From Mnemiopsis leidyi (Eukaryota; Ctenophora; Tentaculata; Lobata; Bolinopsidae): DNA of 25,058 nucleotides. Under the pieces are notes generated by a model. The model was not told the DNA's origin. It made no database searches and saw only the letters and a list, made by a program, of their open reading frames with translations. The position numbers and the translations under genes were made by a program. This document shows, one piece after another, positions 10,614-20,626 of the stretch. The stretch covers positions 17,752 to 42,809 of the forward strand of contig JH153440.1 of assembly GCA_000226015.1 (NCBI GenBank), written 5' to 3'. Each line of letters begins with the position of its first letter. Positions within the stretch are counted from its first letter, which is position 1.

Positions 10614-13600
10614 TTAAAAATCCTCTAGAATGATCTTACCGAATTCTCCCCTGTTAAACCTGATTAGAAAATGCTGAGCAGCCTCTTTAATCAACGGTTT
10701 GCCATCTCGCATCAAGTTTTTTCTCCTAGCATAGTACGCCAGGACCTCTACAATGTTATTGGAGGGTGCTGCCAGTCCGCTCAGAAAAGCATACTTATAC
10801 TGCTGTTTACGATTCAACCAAAAGAGGAGATAGTCAGCAGCCTGGACATGTCCGGTAACGGAAGAGGGAACACAACCACATGCTGCCAGTTTCAGGATTG
10901 TCTCTGGACTATCAAAGACTGGCAGGTTAACCCCGGGTGTATCGTAGATGTATACGGAGGGAGAGTGGAGAATTTTCAGTCTATTTGAGATTTTCTTAGT
11001 GACACCCGGTTCAGGAGCAACGCGGAGTTTGTTTTTGTTGTCATCGATGTCTTTCTTGAAGAGGTTGATAAAGGAGCTTTTACCCACGTTGGGGATTCCT
11101 GATACGAAGAAGGTGTAGTGAGGTTTGGCGATGGTCAGCTGATCGGCATTTGCCATACCAACACCGTCTCTAATGAGGCCCCGTAAAAACTGCTTTTGTT
11201 TCACCTGAGGTAAATTACTAAATTAATTTAATTCATAAATTTACATAACTAGCTGACGACATAACCAGCTGACGACGATTAACACATGTTTATTGAAAGC
11301 CTCTCCAAAATCAAAACTCGTATCTATTTATGTCTATCAACCCCCCTACAAATAACTAATAGTCTTTTTACACTGTATGAACATTTTTGTCTCCGAAGTT
11401 TTGATAAGTAAATGGTTACTGTATGAGCATGATATCACAAGAGATTAAAAGTTCTCTATATTTTGCACAAATTTGTATGTGACCATTTTTCTGCGGAGAT
11501 CAAACAATCGAAAAAAGTCAGCTACAACTTTGACCTTTTGAGGGGAAAAGAATATTCAGGTGCTCTTTTGTCCAAAAGCATCTGCAATATGTTTTTATTT
11601 TGCACAACTTTTAGTTTGTTGATGTCATACTTTCTTTTTTTGCACATTATCTGTGAAGTGGCATGTGCCACTGCCCTAAGTCAAGCACAGTTTAGCTGCG
11701 TATCAAAGGAGGTGAAATATACATGTAGTTCAACTTATCGTTAAATTGGAATAAACAAGACGTTTATTTCATAATAGCGTACATTTATCAGTTCTAGTAT
11801 TCTGTATTTAATAATCCAATAAGATAACATACTATCCACTGAATTGTTATCAAGTAAGAATCAAGATAAGACAACAATAACATGGGAATGCTAGTGCTGA
11901 TCCTTCTTCTCGTTGGAGATGGCAACAGCGCACACAGTTCGGAGTTATCATTTAAGGACGAGTATAGGGAGACTTATATTCAACAAGCGTGTTTTGAGAA
12001 TTGCCCGCCCGACAGCCCCTGCATACGCCTCTACGACGAGGAAACACAGAGAAGTTTCATCACCAAGAGTCCGGATTCCTGCAAGAAGTTTTGCAGATAC
12101 GCTAAAACCTGCCACGCCTTCACCTTCGTCTTGAGGTCGTCTCGCTGTACGCTTTACAACAACCTACCTTGGCCTGAATTTGTACAGCCCTCTAAAAGTT
12201 TTACCGACAGTAGGCCACTTTACGATCTGATAGGGGACATGGACTGTTTGTTGAACCAAGAGCAAAGTCCTTTTGTACCCTGCAAATCTCTATTTGATGT
12301 CATGGAATTGAGCCGAAGTTCAGGGGGATTGCTCATAGAAAAACTGTTCAGCCGACTATGCTTGGCCCATGAAAAGTCATCGAGCATCCAGTGGAAAGAA
12401 TGCTCGTTCGCAACATTATGGAGATTTCAAAAAACAAGAGACATTATAGTTACCAGTAGACCAGCTTATGCAGAGGTAAGAATAATGCCGGCAGATTTGC
12501 CCAACAGTTGCATCACAGCAGTTAGAAGAGACGGCATTTATTTTGCTTATGTGGCAGACTGTAAGGCAGACAACGAACATCAGCACTTTCTTCTCTACTC
12601 TGGATCACTCACTGAGCTGAGAGGTACGGCGATGGGTGATCCGTATGGTAACAGATGCTTCTTCAAGATACAAAAGGGATTCCGCGAAAGTTTGTACATA
12701 GAAGGTTCGGGCCACATCACGGACAGAGGGCTGAGTGAGCTAGAACTGTTGCTGCCCTCAGAATACCGCACATTGTGTGAGCGGGACCAACTGAAGACCG
12801 TGAATGTTGAGATAGAGGAAACTGCACCTGCATTCCTTCCAGGTAGCTTCATATCTGCATCTTGTAAACCTGGCTTCGTTTTCAAAGACGCAAACTTATC
12901 AACGCAGCTGAATGTTCAAATTGAATGCTGGAACGAGCAGACGCGGGTACCTGAATGCACTAGACTGTCAACAACGGAGAAACGTGCTCCTGAGATAGCA
13001 ATTCTAAAAGAAAAGTTTCGAGTGGAGGATACGGATCATGCTGGAGATACCTCAGTCGATGACAAGTCACCTCAAAACGAACCTATAAAAAATTCAGCGC
13101 TGTTTTTTATGTTGGTGAGTGGAAATTCAGGCCAAGCCACGCTTCTGATTTTCGCGGGTATCGCTATAGTATTTTTGATGTGCAAGGTACATTCTTATAA
13201 GGCTAGTCAAGTTTAAATAGAATTGCGGACTTCTCATTACACTAGCTTAGTCTGACTGTTAAGATAAGGTGTATGGATAAAATACTGATTTCAGCTGGAA
13301 TGATATGGGGGGGTTTATGTTTGTTGACAATTTAGTGTCAGCGTCAAAACTCTAATCAGGTTTTTTCTAATTTAGTTCTGACGTTCAGCGCTAGTAGCTG
13401 CGTTGAAAAATTTTTGTTATTTCTTGGCAGTTTTTAAAATTTTCCTATTCATATTTACCCTATGCCCCAGTGACGTGAGAATAAAATTAAATGTTGACTG
13501 ATAACAACATACAGTATTGGCAGTAGAGTAAACAGGAATGCTATCTCTGACAGATATCTGTTTGCAGATCATATCTATTTCTTCTCTTTTCACAAGGTCT

Positions 13601-14290
13601 GCTTTCGTTAAGATGAGTATTCTAGGTCTTCCGGCATAACTCTGAATATTTAGATCGTACAGATTAAGTTTACAGTCCAAAACTTGGTCGATAATTACCG
13701 ATGAAAATAGTGGGTAGGTATCGCAAATTTGTACACGTGTCAGCGTTTCTAGGTCTCGATATTGATTAGTCGCCCTGGCTACAAATTAATTAATTACACG
13801 TGAATCGCTGTCACGTGTCAAAACAAATTTGCAACTGTACCTCCTCAAATAATATCAGTTTGAAATTTACGCTTTGCACTGGGATAGTTGGATGACCTCA
13901 AATAAAAAACCTGATTTGCGAATCTGTTCCGTGAAGTATAGGGTATTCTGGCGTCATGAAGTTCTATAATACAATCTGCGACTCTGGTCATCTGAGAAAA
14001 ATTCAGTTGGGTTAGAAAGCAAAATCACATATAGATAAAAGTTCAACTATGTATGATCATGAAATAGTTTTAGAAATTAAATTGGCAGACACCTTCTCCC
14101 ATGAAATTTGAAAAACCATGTCAAAGTACCTAATTACCATCTGCATTCTCTTTAACCCACTGGACATGTGTCCAGGAAACCAGTTTGTAGCTCGCGGTTT
14201 GACATCAGGAACGTCGCGTGGTACAAACTGGTTAATCAACTGTCCGGTTGCAGGTGAGTTCCTCAGGTGGAGACATCTTGTAAGTCTCAT
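10614..14290 (-). CDS. MTG1: Mitochondrial ribosome-associated GTPase 1 (MTG1, YlqF-type)
   Basis: Four exons (14290-14138, 13991-13911, 13641-13513, 11204-10614) join with every junction between whole codons, giving 317 residues (human about 334). The Arg-rich N-terminus would suit a mitochondrial presequence. NWFPGHM is the family's signature, followed by ADCIIELHDARIP. The GTPase motifs come in the circularly permuted order of YlqF/MTG1: G4 TKAD at residues 90-93, then a G5-like YSTAN, G1 GIPNVGKSS at 157-165, G2 Thr190 and G3 DTPG at 209-212. The family acts in assembly of the large mitochondrial ribosomal subunit at the inner membrane. Compared with human, a few residues are missing just before VKQ, at the exon 3/4 junction. 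Intron 3 (11205-13512) is the longest and holds a complete gene on the opposite strand. An acceptor-like CTAACCAG lies 7 nt before the ATG. Confidence 0.93.
11745..11881 (+). promoter_or_regulatory. Putative promoter/5'UTR of the nested gene
   Basis: This AT-rich segment immediately precedes the nested start codon. It includes an inverted repeat AATAAAC-AAGAC-GTTTATT near 11750-11769. I see no clear TATA box at a set distance, so the promoter role rests on position only. Confidence 0.3.
11882..13216 (+). CDS. Type I membrane protein with PAN/apple-like, trefoil-like and sushi-like regions, nested in MTG1 intron 3
   Basis: An intronless 444-residue frame lies wholly within MTG1 intron 3 on the opposite strand. 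Residues 1-17 are a signal peptide. A Cys-rich segment, about 35-105, has the PAN/apple look: SCKKFCRYAKTCHAFTFV followed by RCTLYNN. The middle, about 120-310, has repeated Cys/Trp patterns (LCLAHEK...QWKECSF..LWRF; SCITAV...VADCK) recalling a ricin-type beta-trefoil; this is tentative. A sushi/CCP-like segment follows near 325-375 (PGSFISASCKPGFVF, then QIECW and PECTRL). An acidic linker leads to one membrane helix (ATLLIFAGIAIVFLMC) and a short basic tail. No known gene is recognised. The architecture suggests an extracellular recognition or adhesion receptor. The start is the first Met of a good signal peptide. An AATAAA at 13480-13485 lies just before MTG1 exon 3. Confidence 0.8.
   Translation: MGMLVLILLLVGDGNSAHSSELSFKDEYRETYIQQACFENCPPDSPCIRLYDEETQRSFITKSPDSCKKFCRYAKTCHAFTFVLRSSRCTLYNNLPWPEFVQPSKSFTDSRPLYDLIGDMDCLLNQEQSPFVPCKSLFDVMELSRSSGGLLIEKLFSRLCLAHEKSSSIQWKECSFATLWRFQKTRDIIVTSRPAYAEVRIMPADLPNSCITAVRRDGIYFAYVADCKADNEHQHFLLYSGSLTELRGTAMGDPYGNRCFFKIQKGFRESLYIEGSGHITDRGLSELELLLPSEYRTLCERDQLKTVNVEIEETAPAFLPGSFISASCKPGFVFKDANLSTQLNVQIECWNEQTRVPECTRLSTTEKRAPEIAILKEKFRVEDTDHAGDTSVDDKSPQNEPIKNSALFFMLVSGNSGQATLLIFAGIAIVFLMCKVHSYKASQV
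13480..13485 (+). terminator. Candidate poly(A) signal of the nested gene
   Basis: AATAAA on the plus strand, about 265 nt after the nested stop codon and 28 nt before the edge of MTG1 exon 3 (13513). Cleavage 15-30 nt downstream would end the nested transcript at almost exactly the exon border. Confidence 0.4.
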
Positions 14291-14652
14291 CAGCTACCTG
14301 GTTAGAGTGCGGTGTAAGAAGGATTCTGTAAATTAGCATTAAATTCTATTATCTCATGCTTTTTGTTGCTTTTGCTGCTGACTGCATATATTGCTCAAAT
14401 GGCTTTGTTAAACAGTTATGATCAAGATTATTTCAAGTTTAATGGAAACTGAAATAATTTTATCATTATATGTCTAACACCTTAGCAGTTTGTCATGTGT
14501 TGATGCATCAAATAGTAATATTTTGAAAACAACCATTTTCAAAATAAATTACATTAGAATTCTCAGCTAAAGTCTCGACAATAAAATTTATCCCATAAAA
14601 ACTAATTAAATTCGTAATTCAAGTAAAATATTAAAATTCTCAAATAGAAAAC
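14291..14652. other. Short intergenic gap, MTG1 to PUDP
   Basis: No gene is visible. The gap holds the MTG1 start-proximal acceptor (AG at 14299-14298) and otherwise AT-rich sequence. It must include the PUDP 3'UTR and any MTG1 promoter in about 360 bp. Confidence 0.55.
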
Positions 14653-15330
14653 CTAAAATGGAGGTAATCCAAAGTCTTGAGGACTAAACTCCTCTAATGA
14701 TTTCAACACCAAGTGAGCAGGAGGGATAGTTTCTAACCTCGGGTCCGGTACCATTACACATTTCATATCAGCTGCCATAGCAGCTTTTACTCCGTTAGGC
14801 GCATCCTCCAGAACCAAGCAATTAGCTGATGAAGCTGGAGGTGTCTGAAAGCGACTTTTCGCCACGAGAAATATGTCTGGGTGTGGTTTCCCGTGTTTAA
14901 CCTCGGGATCATCCGACCGCACAGTAAACTCCATCATCCCGACCAAGTCTTTGTGAGAGTGAGTTTTGAGTTCAAAATCCTTGGAAGAACTGCCGGTAGC
15001 TATGCACATAGGTATGCCGTGTTTCCTAAGATGGTTGATCAGCCTCTCAGCCCCAGGCATTTTGTCGCACTTTATGAACAGTTCCTTCAAATTGCACATG
15101 CTTTCAGTGACAAGCTCTTCTGCTGTGATGGGTATGTCAAGCTCCTTCTGTATGAGATCCATCGATTTGTGGTATTTCATTCCCATTACTTTCATCTTTA
15201 GGTCATATGTGTATGTTTTATCGTATCTGTCAAGTATTTTCTGAATTGCAACGTCATAAAGAATCTCTGTGTTCAAAATAAGACCGTCCAAATCAAATAT
15301 GACGTGGGTGATGTTCCCAAGACTCCCCAT
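14653..15330 (-). CDS. PUDP: HAD-family phosphatase, pseudouridine-5'-phosphatase-like
   Basis: The single-exon frame gives 225 residues from the chosen Met (human PUDP/HDHD1 is about 228). HAD motif I is IFDLDG with nucleophile Asp13 and acid/base Asp15, followed by the N-T-E that opens the cap. Motif II is IATGSS. Motif III Lys sits in KHGKPHPDIF. Motif IV is LEDAPNGVKAA, with the acidic pair that binds Mg2+. A helical cap lies between motifs I and II. The family removes phosphate from small molecules; human PUDP acts on pseudouridine 5'-phosphate, but related HAD enzymes take other substrates, so substrate is inferred. An in-frame Met lies 44 codons upstream, but the extension it would add is hydrophobic and unlike the family, so the Met at 15330 is preferred. 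Confidence 0.88.
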   Translation of the reverse strand: MGSLGNITHVIFDLDGLILNTEILYDVAIQKILDRYDKTYTYDLKMKVMGMKYHKSMDLIQKELDIPITAEELVTESMCNLKELFIKCDKMPGAERLINHLRKHGIPMCIATGSSSKDFELKTHSHKDLVGMMEFTVRSDDPEVKHGKPHPDIFLVAKSRFQTPPASSANCLVLEDAPNGVKAAMAADMKCVMVPDPRLETIPPAHLVLKSLEEFSPQDFGLPPF

Positions 15331-15851
15331 CCTCGGTGGTAGTTGAACAAGTTTCAGTAGAAATAAATGGGCGTCTTCATAAACTATAATAATATAGAAG
15401 GTTTTTATAAGAAAATCAAACCGAAACTTTCTGATTTTCTGGTTATGACATGATATTATCAATTGAGGTATAATACATCAGAATTTTTCGATCAAGTGAC
15501 CAAATTAAAAACTTATAACTAGATGGATTTATAAATTGGAAATACGTCAAAGTTTATTGAATTTATTTATAGGACTTAAAGTAAATACAACAAAAGTTTA
15601 TTTGAAAATAGATGACAATTTTTTAGCCGTTCTAAATATAAAAGGATATTGGAAAAGCGAGAGTATGCACTAGAGTCATTAACATAAACATTAAGCATAT
15701 ATATATATTACTCAACAAATTTGGCGGCGAGTAGAACCTTCTGCTCTTTTGGAATCTGGACACATGTCAATCATCGATAAATGACAACAAACTTTATGGT
15801 AAATTTTACATACGTCAATTCTGTGTTACAGAAAATGTAAAAGTATTTTGA
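15331..15851. other. Intergenic region, PUDP to LRRC42-like gene
   Basis: No coding exon is seen. Three minus-strand AATAAA hexamers (15597-15602, 15562-15567, 15553-15558) lie 250-300 nt beyond the upstream gene's stop and would serve its 3' end. A short AT dinucleotide run occurs near 15698-15708. Confidence 0.6.
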
Positions 15852-18000
15852 TCAGCTATAAAAACCCTTAGAACCACTGTCTAACTGAGAAAATAAGGAC
15901 TGGTTTGGAGAATTAGTTTTATCAGATGAATGGTCAACAGTCCTGTAACAATCCAACACTGATGAAGATTGAGATTCCAGCGCATCAATTGACATTGTTT
16001 CCTCAACTTGAAGTCTGGAAATATTCGCTATTTTCTGTTTCTTGTTCGTCTTGCCACAACCATGAGTTCCAATCAACATGATTCCCCTCTTCTTACGAGT
16101 CGACTGAACTTGGCTATTAAAAGTTGGTGTTTTATAAAGAAGAGTGACATTATTTTCTTTCTCGCTGCTCTTTTTGCAGAGTTGTCTGGAAAGATGAACT
16201 TTAGATGTGACACTTGCTCTTGAGGAAGAGGGTTTAGCTTGACTGGAGCTGGTCATTGTAGGAGATGGAAGTTTTAAACTGTTGTAATTGAGACCGGTCT
16301 GATCAGGGAGATCTTTATCAGATTTGTAAAACTTAGAACAGCCTGCGATAAAAATATTAGTAGTTGATTATACTAAACAAAAAAGATGAAGATAAGAGTT
16401 AAGATTTTCTGTGAAATTAAAACATTAAAACTTCCATTGGTTGAGTCGTCAGGTACTTATCCAAATGACACAGTTTCGATCTCGTTTGAAACGCTAATGG
16501 AGTTATGTCAAGTTTACCTTCACGATCGACAGCAAGTCCGATCATCCAGCGGTAGACAATGTCGTGTCCCCAGTTGACCAGTTTGTGATCAGGAAAGATA
16601 AAGTACTTTTGATCTCCTGACGATGACACTAGAGTCTGTAGGCAAGGAAACTCTCGGGCCAAGGAGACTGCATACACGGTAAGTTCTGGGTTTTCTGAGG
16701 GGCAATATCTTAAAAGTGGTTGAAGGACAGATACGGGTAGATATGTTGTAGGGGTGTAAACTACTGCAGAGAAAATGATTGAGTCTAGGGATTCTATCTC
16801 TGATGAGAAAAATCGTTTATATATATTATTGTATATATTAGCTGCAACGTTAAATCTTGTTCACCTGATATATCAAGGTATCTCAGTTTGGTGAGACCTT
16901 TATTTGAGTATTTTGTAGGGTATACGAGTTTCTTGATTGCATCGTCTTGTAATTTGCAGCGACATAAACTCAACCACTCTAGCCTAAGTAGTTTGTTCAA
17001 TTAATACAAACTATTTAACGAATTATCAATGAAATAGGTAAGAGCTAATCACAAAAAAACGTATTTTGAAAAGAAAATATAATACTAACCACCATGCCAA
17101 TGATTCGGAAGATCATTAACTCAATGTGTTAGTTGTTAAATCTTAGACCTATAAACATACCTGGTCAGGTGAACTAATGATCCCGTGATCCATGACTGGT
17201 CCGATTTGTTAGGAAGACAGCCAGTCAAATTCAAAATTCGTAATGAATTCGCCACAGCACACAACTTGTCTTTCCAAAGATGATATGGAATTGAGCGGCC
17301 ATAGGAAAAATCCAATGCTGAAAATTGTTTTTAAGATTTTATGGCGTACAATTTTTTAACCAATTTGGCAAATCAAAACTTCTATAATTTGACTTGAACT
17401 TTATATTTGTGAAAATTAGCACCTGTAATGAAGTTGCTATGAACAGAAGATGCAATCAACTGTGTGACAGTCTTATCAGCAATTGTACCGGCCCTGTGAG
17501 CAGCATGAAGAACATCAGCAGCGATGTGCTGACACACGTTATCCCAAGCAATGCAGTTCACATGTCTAACTAACACAAACAGACAGATCTCATACAGGGT
17601 TTTGTCTCTACAGTCTTGTACACAATCTGTGGGATTATGTTTAGAGTAACCTGGTAATTACAAGTCAGCTAGTAGCAACATGACTACCATCTACATCATT
17701 GAATTATCACACTGCGAATGCTGATCTGTCCGTCAGTTATAGAACCGAGAAAACACATAGGTGTAAACTGTAACACTACAGTGTAGGCACTAAAAGTAAG
17801 TACTCACTAGTGTTAGCAAGCGCAGCAGATACCCTGATATCAGAGTTAGATATCCGAGACACAGCTCTTCTCTTCCCTCCTCCAGGTCGAGCTATACCAC
17901 CCTCTTCACTTCTACACCAGAAGTCTGGTACTTCCTCAGGATACATATAAAACTTGTCCTGTGTACTACTTTGTGGCCCGTGTACCAGAGAACTATCCAT
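15852..18000 (-). CDS. Leucine-rich-repeat protein, LRRC42-like
   Basis: Six exons (18000-17808, 17626-17423, 17317-17161, 16983-16865, 16799-16518, 16342-15852) join in consistent phase to 481 residues. The N-terminal 60 residues are polar. A helical block, KTLYEICLFVLVRHVNCI, recalls a conserved N-terminal block in LRRC42. Leucine-rich repeats follow: LRILNLTGC, LTRLEWLSLCRC and LTKLRYLDISG. The block DHKLVNWGHDIVYRW resembles the conserved region after the LRRC42 repeats. The C-terminal exon is basic, Ser-rich and low in complexity (KKRG, KKQK), suggesting a nuclear protein. It contains GTHGCGKT, which fits the Walker A pattern by sequence alone. Human LRRC42 is about 428 residues and its function is poorly defined. 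The exon structure is well supported; the family assignment is less so. Confidence 0.65.
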
Positions 18001-18357
18001 GGTTCAAAGATTATAAGACGGTATTCCCATCCAGAAAAAATGCCTAGCATAATAATGTATACACGATAACACGAGTAGAATATAGATACTCATACTCTCA
18101 TAGCAACATCTGCTTAAATTTTAGTTAAGATTGGACACGTTCGCCTTTGCGAACTTGATTTTTAAAAAAGATATCTTTGTTAAAGATTATTAAAAGCATG
18201 GCAGTTAAAATTCACCCAGATTCCCACCCAGCATCTGTTAACCCATCCCTTCTAATTCTGAATAGTGACAGTTTCCCTTCCACCAGTAGTAAGTGACTGC
18301 TAAAATCAAAGCAGTTGAATTACCTATTAACCTAAAATCTGGGACTAGAATAAAGTC
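18001..18357. other. Short intergenic gap upstream of the LRRC42-like gene
   Basis: No gene is seen. A GTTCGC-CTTT-GCGAAC hairpin (18139-18154) stands out as GC-rich in AT-rich DNA, about 140 nt upstream of the LRRC42-like start. Its role is unknown. Confidence 0.5.
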
Positions 18358-19080
18358 CTAAAACAAACCTGATAACATTACAGTCTCCAGAACCCTGAAG
18401 CTAAGTGTCATCATCTGCTCCAGTGGAGGAAGATCAACCTCGATAGCCTGTATTTCAGGTTGAAGGACATAGAACTGGAGAATGTCAGCAGAGAGAGCAG
18501 TTGACCTCCAACACTCCTGACACTCGGCTGGTGTGTAGATAGGATCTACTCCATCAGCCCACACTCTGTTGCTAGTCAGAGTGTATATTCCTTCTACTTT
18601 TGTGTAGTCTTCCTGGAGATATGTGTACTCGTGGCATTCCAAGTCTCCGCAGTTCCATCTTAGTTTGGAGAAATTCTTTATTCCGTCATTCCGTGATTGA
18701 TAGAGAAAGCGCAGTCTCAAAAATGCCAAACGTTGATTGGAGTCTCTTAGAATTGTGCTGACATAGAAGCTAAAGTTTTCTGGTAATCCATTGAGTAGAG
18801 ACACTTTCAGTTGGATTGCTGAGCCTGCTCTGAAGCTCATCTTTTCTGAATCTCCGTCTAGGGTAAGTTGTGTCCAATCTGTTGATCCTGTAAAATGTGC
18901 TGGATCAAATGGTACGGTAGAGCCTCGATTGAAAGGTCTTCTAACAATGTAGATAGCTACAATACAGACGGGCTAAGTAGCAGGAAAGAGAAATGTTTTA
19001 TAACTATTACCGTCGGCAGCAGTTTCAAGAACGACAACTAAGAGTGCAAATATGAAGCAGTTAGTTTTTGAGCGAGTCAT
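18358..19080 (-). CDS. Secreted protein of unknown family, two exons
   Basis: Exon 1 (19080-19011) encodes a signal peptide starting MTRSKTNCFIFALLVVV and ends in phase 1 at a gtaata donor. Exon 2 (18956-18358) continues AIYIVRRPFNRGSTVPFD and stays open to a TAG at 18358, giving 222 residues in total. The mature part has blocks such as TDWTQLTLDGDSE, FSFYVSTILRDSNQRLA and RWNCGDLECHEYTY, and a CQECW pair, so two disulfides are plausible. No transmembrane segment is seen. The pattern of beta-strand-like stretches recalls a jelly-roll or lectin-like fold, but I recognise no family. The last codons overlap a possible donor (gtttgt at 18368), so further exons cannot be excluded; I found none that fits before the next gene. 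Confidence 0.6.
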
Positions 19081-20626
19081 GACATTTTGTGTTACTTGCA
19101 ATGCAAGGAGGTATGAATTTCCGGCTCAGGAAAGCTGGTTGCTGATTATAATTGAGCTTTTAGCTGATTGATAAATATGATCTTAGCTTTAGAACAAAAG
19201 AAGAGAAGGGATGAATTTACAATTTAACAAACAAGTATAAACAGTTTAAACAACAATTTATAATTGGCTATTGATAGACGGGAATAAAAGACAATAAGTG
19301 GAGAAATAAACTTGTTTGGAAAAGCTAGCACGTATCAAAGTCAAAGAGGATACTGAAGCTGAAATGGGGAGCGAAGTGAGCTGGAGATGACATCACAATT
19401 ACAATAGCTAACGATTTGTTATAAGCTCACTCTGACTCCTCACATGTTTATATTCACGACACTTACATGTCTTGTGGCCTTGATATAAATAGTGCCAATG
19501 TTTAGTGACCGTTATGAAAGGGTCTTGTCACCAAACTGTGGAACAAGACTATTGACTTGCTATTGTTGTATCTATAATTAGATGAAGGCTAAGCTCACAG
19601 CTGATACAAAATTTCACAGTAGAAAATTGACGTCATAACAGATGGCCAGGGTATCAACAATAGCAAGTTGGGCAATTAAGTTGAAAGCGGCAGTAGGGGG
19701 TCACTGATTCAAGTCTTACATAGCAGTCTGATAATTTAGTAATCTCAGGAACAATATATTTTCTTCAGCTCTAACATCAGCTTTTAAGGAACCTATTAAG
19801 GCAGACACAGATATTATTGGCTGGTGGACGAGAAGGACGATCCTAGTAGGCTCAATGCCGGTACACAGTTTACCAAGTAAGTAACCTAGTTGCTATGACA
19901 ACAGCTGCCCATTATAATTATCAATTGCACTATTTGCCTGTCCATGTGCCTTCATTAGTCTAGGAAATTAATTTTGTTCGAGAAACGCGTGTGTATCAAA
20001 GGACCTTATCTTTAAGAACCTAGATACTAAGCGTTCGTCAGTAATTATATGCACAATAACATTACAATATATGACTTATTTTGACAAATTCGTATGAGAA
20101 AATACAAATAAAAGACCGTTACTTGTTCCAGGACGGCAGTAGAACAGTTAATTGATATCAACAACATGAGCATGTGTCCCATAAGTCATTGTTCAAACGA
20201 TCTACTAGCTTATTGCTCAGCCTCTTATCATCTCATTCCAAAATTTCATAAGGAACACTCCAGAAAAAATTGATCATTAGAGGAAAACATGGTGCACAAA
20301 AGTAAACGATTTTTCTACTGAATCAATTTCATTAACAAAATACCTTATACAATGAAAAAGCTCTTGAAGTAGCTATGATTTTTACACTTTTCGTACAAAA
20401 ATAAAACATGGATCACAATTCACAACTATCATGTCTGTAGAACTAATATCATAACCTGTATTTGTACAAACTGATACTTTTATAAAAAACTTATAGACTT
20501 TAAAATTTAAAATAATGACGAAAAATTAACGTATTAGTTAATAAATATTCTTACCTTCTAACTGGATAATTTTGAACAGAAATTCTAACATATCATATTT
20601 GACAACATAGCAAGAACAGATTGAGT
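19081..20626. other. Intergenic region between the secreted-protein gene and LIG4
   Basis: About 1.5 kb with no supported gene, RNA or repeat. A small exon-like block on the minus strand near 20552-20583 has a TTAG acceptor and a GTAAGA donor, and may be a 3'UTR or alternative LIG4 exon. The rest should include the promoter of the secreted-protein gene. Confidence 0.5.

Noticed and set aside
12595-12885. 96-residue minus-strand frame inside the nested gene
   Set aside because: It is a shadow of the plus-strand frame, which has the signal peptide, Cys pattern and membrane helix.
14653-15462. Longer PUDP form starting at 15462
   Set aside because: The extra 44 residues are hydrophobic and AT-coded, and absent from the family; the Met at 15330 gives the expected length.
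15852-19080. A single gene joining the signal-peptide exons to the LRR exons
   Set aside because: The LRR gene has its own ATG at 18000 with no in-phase acceptor before it, and the secreted frame reaches its own stop at 18358. A secreted LRRC42-like protein would also be unlike the family.
20281-20410. Further LIG4 BRCT2 exons on the minus strand in this region
   Set aside because: No frame gave the expected Trp-containing BRCT end with matching splice sites.
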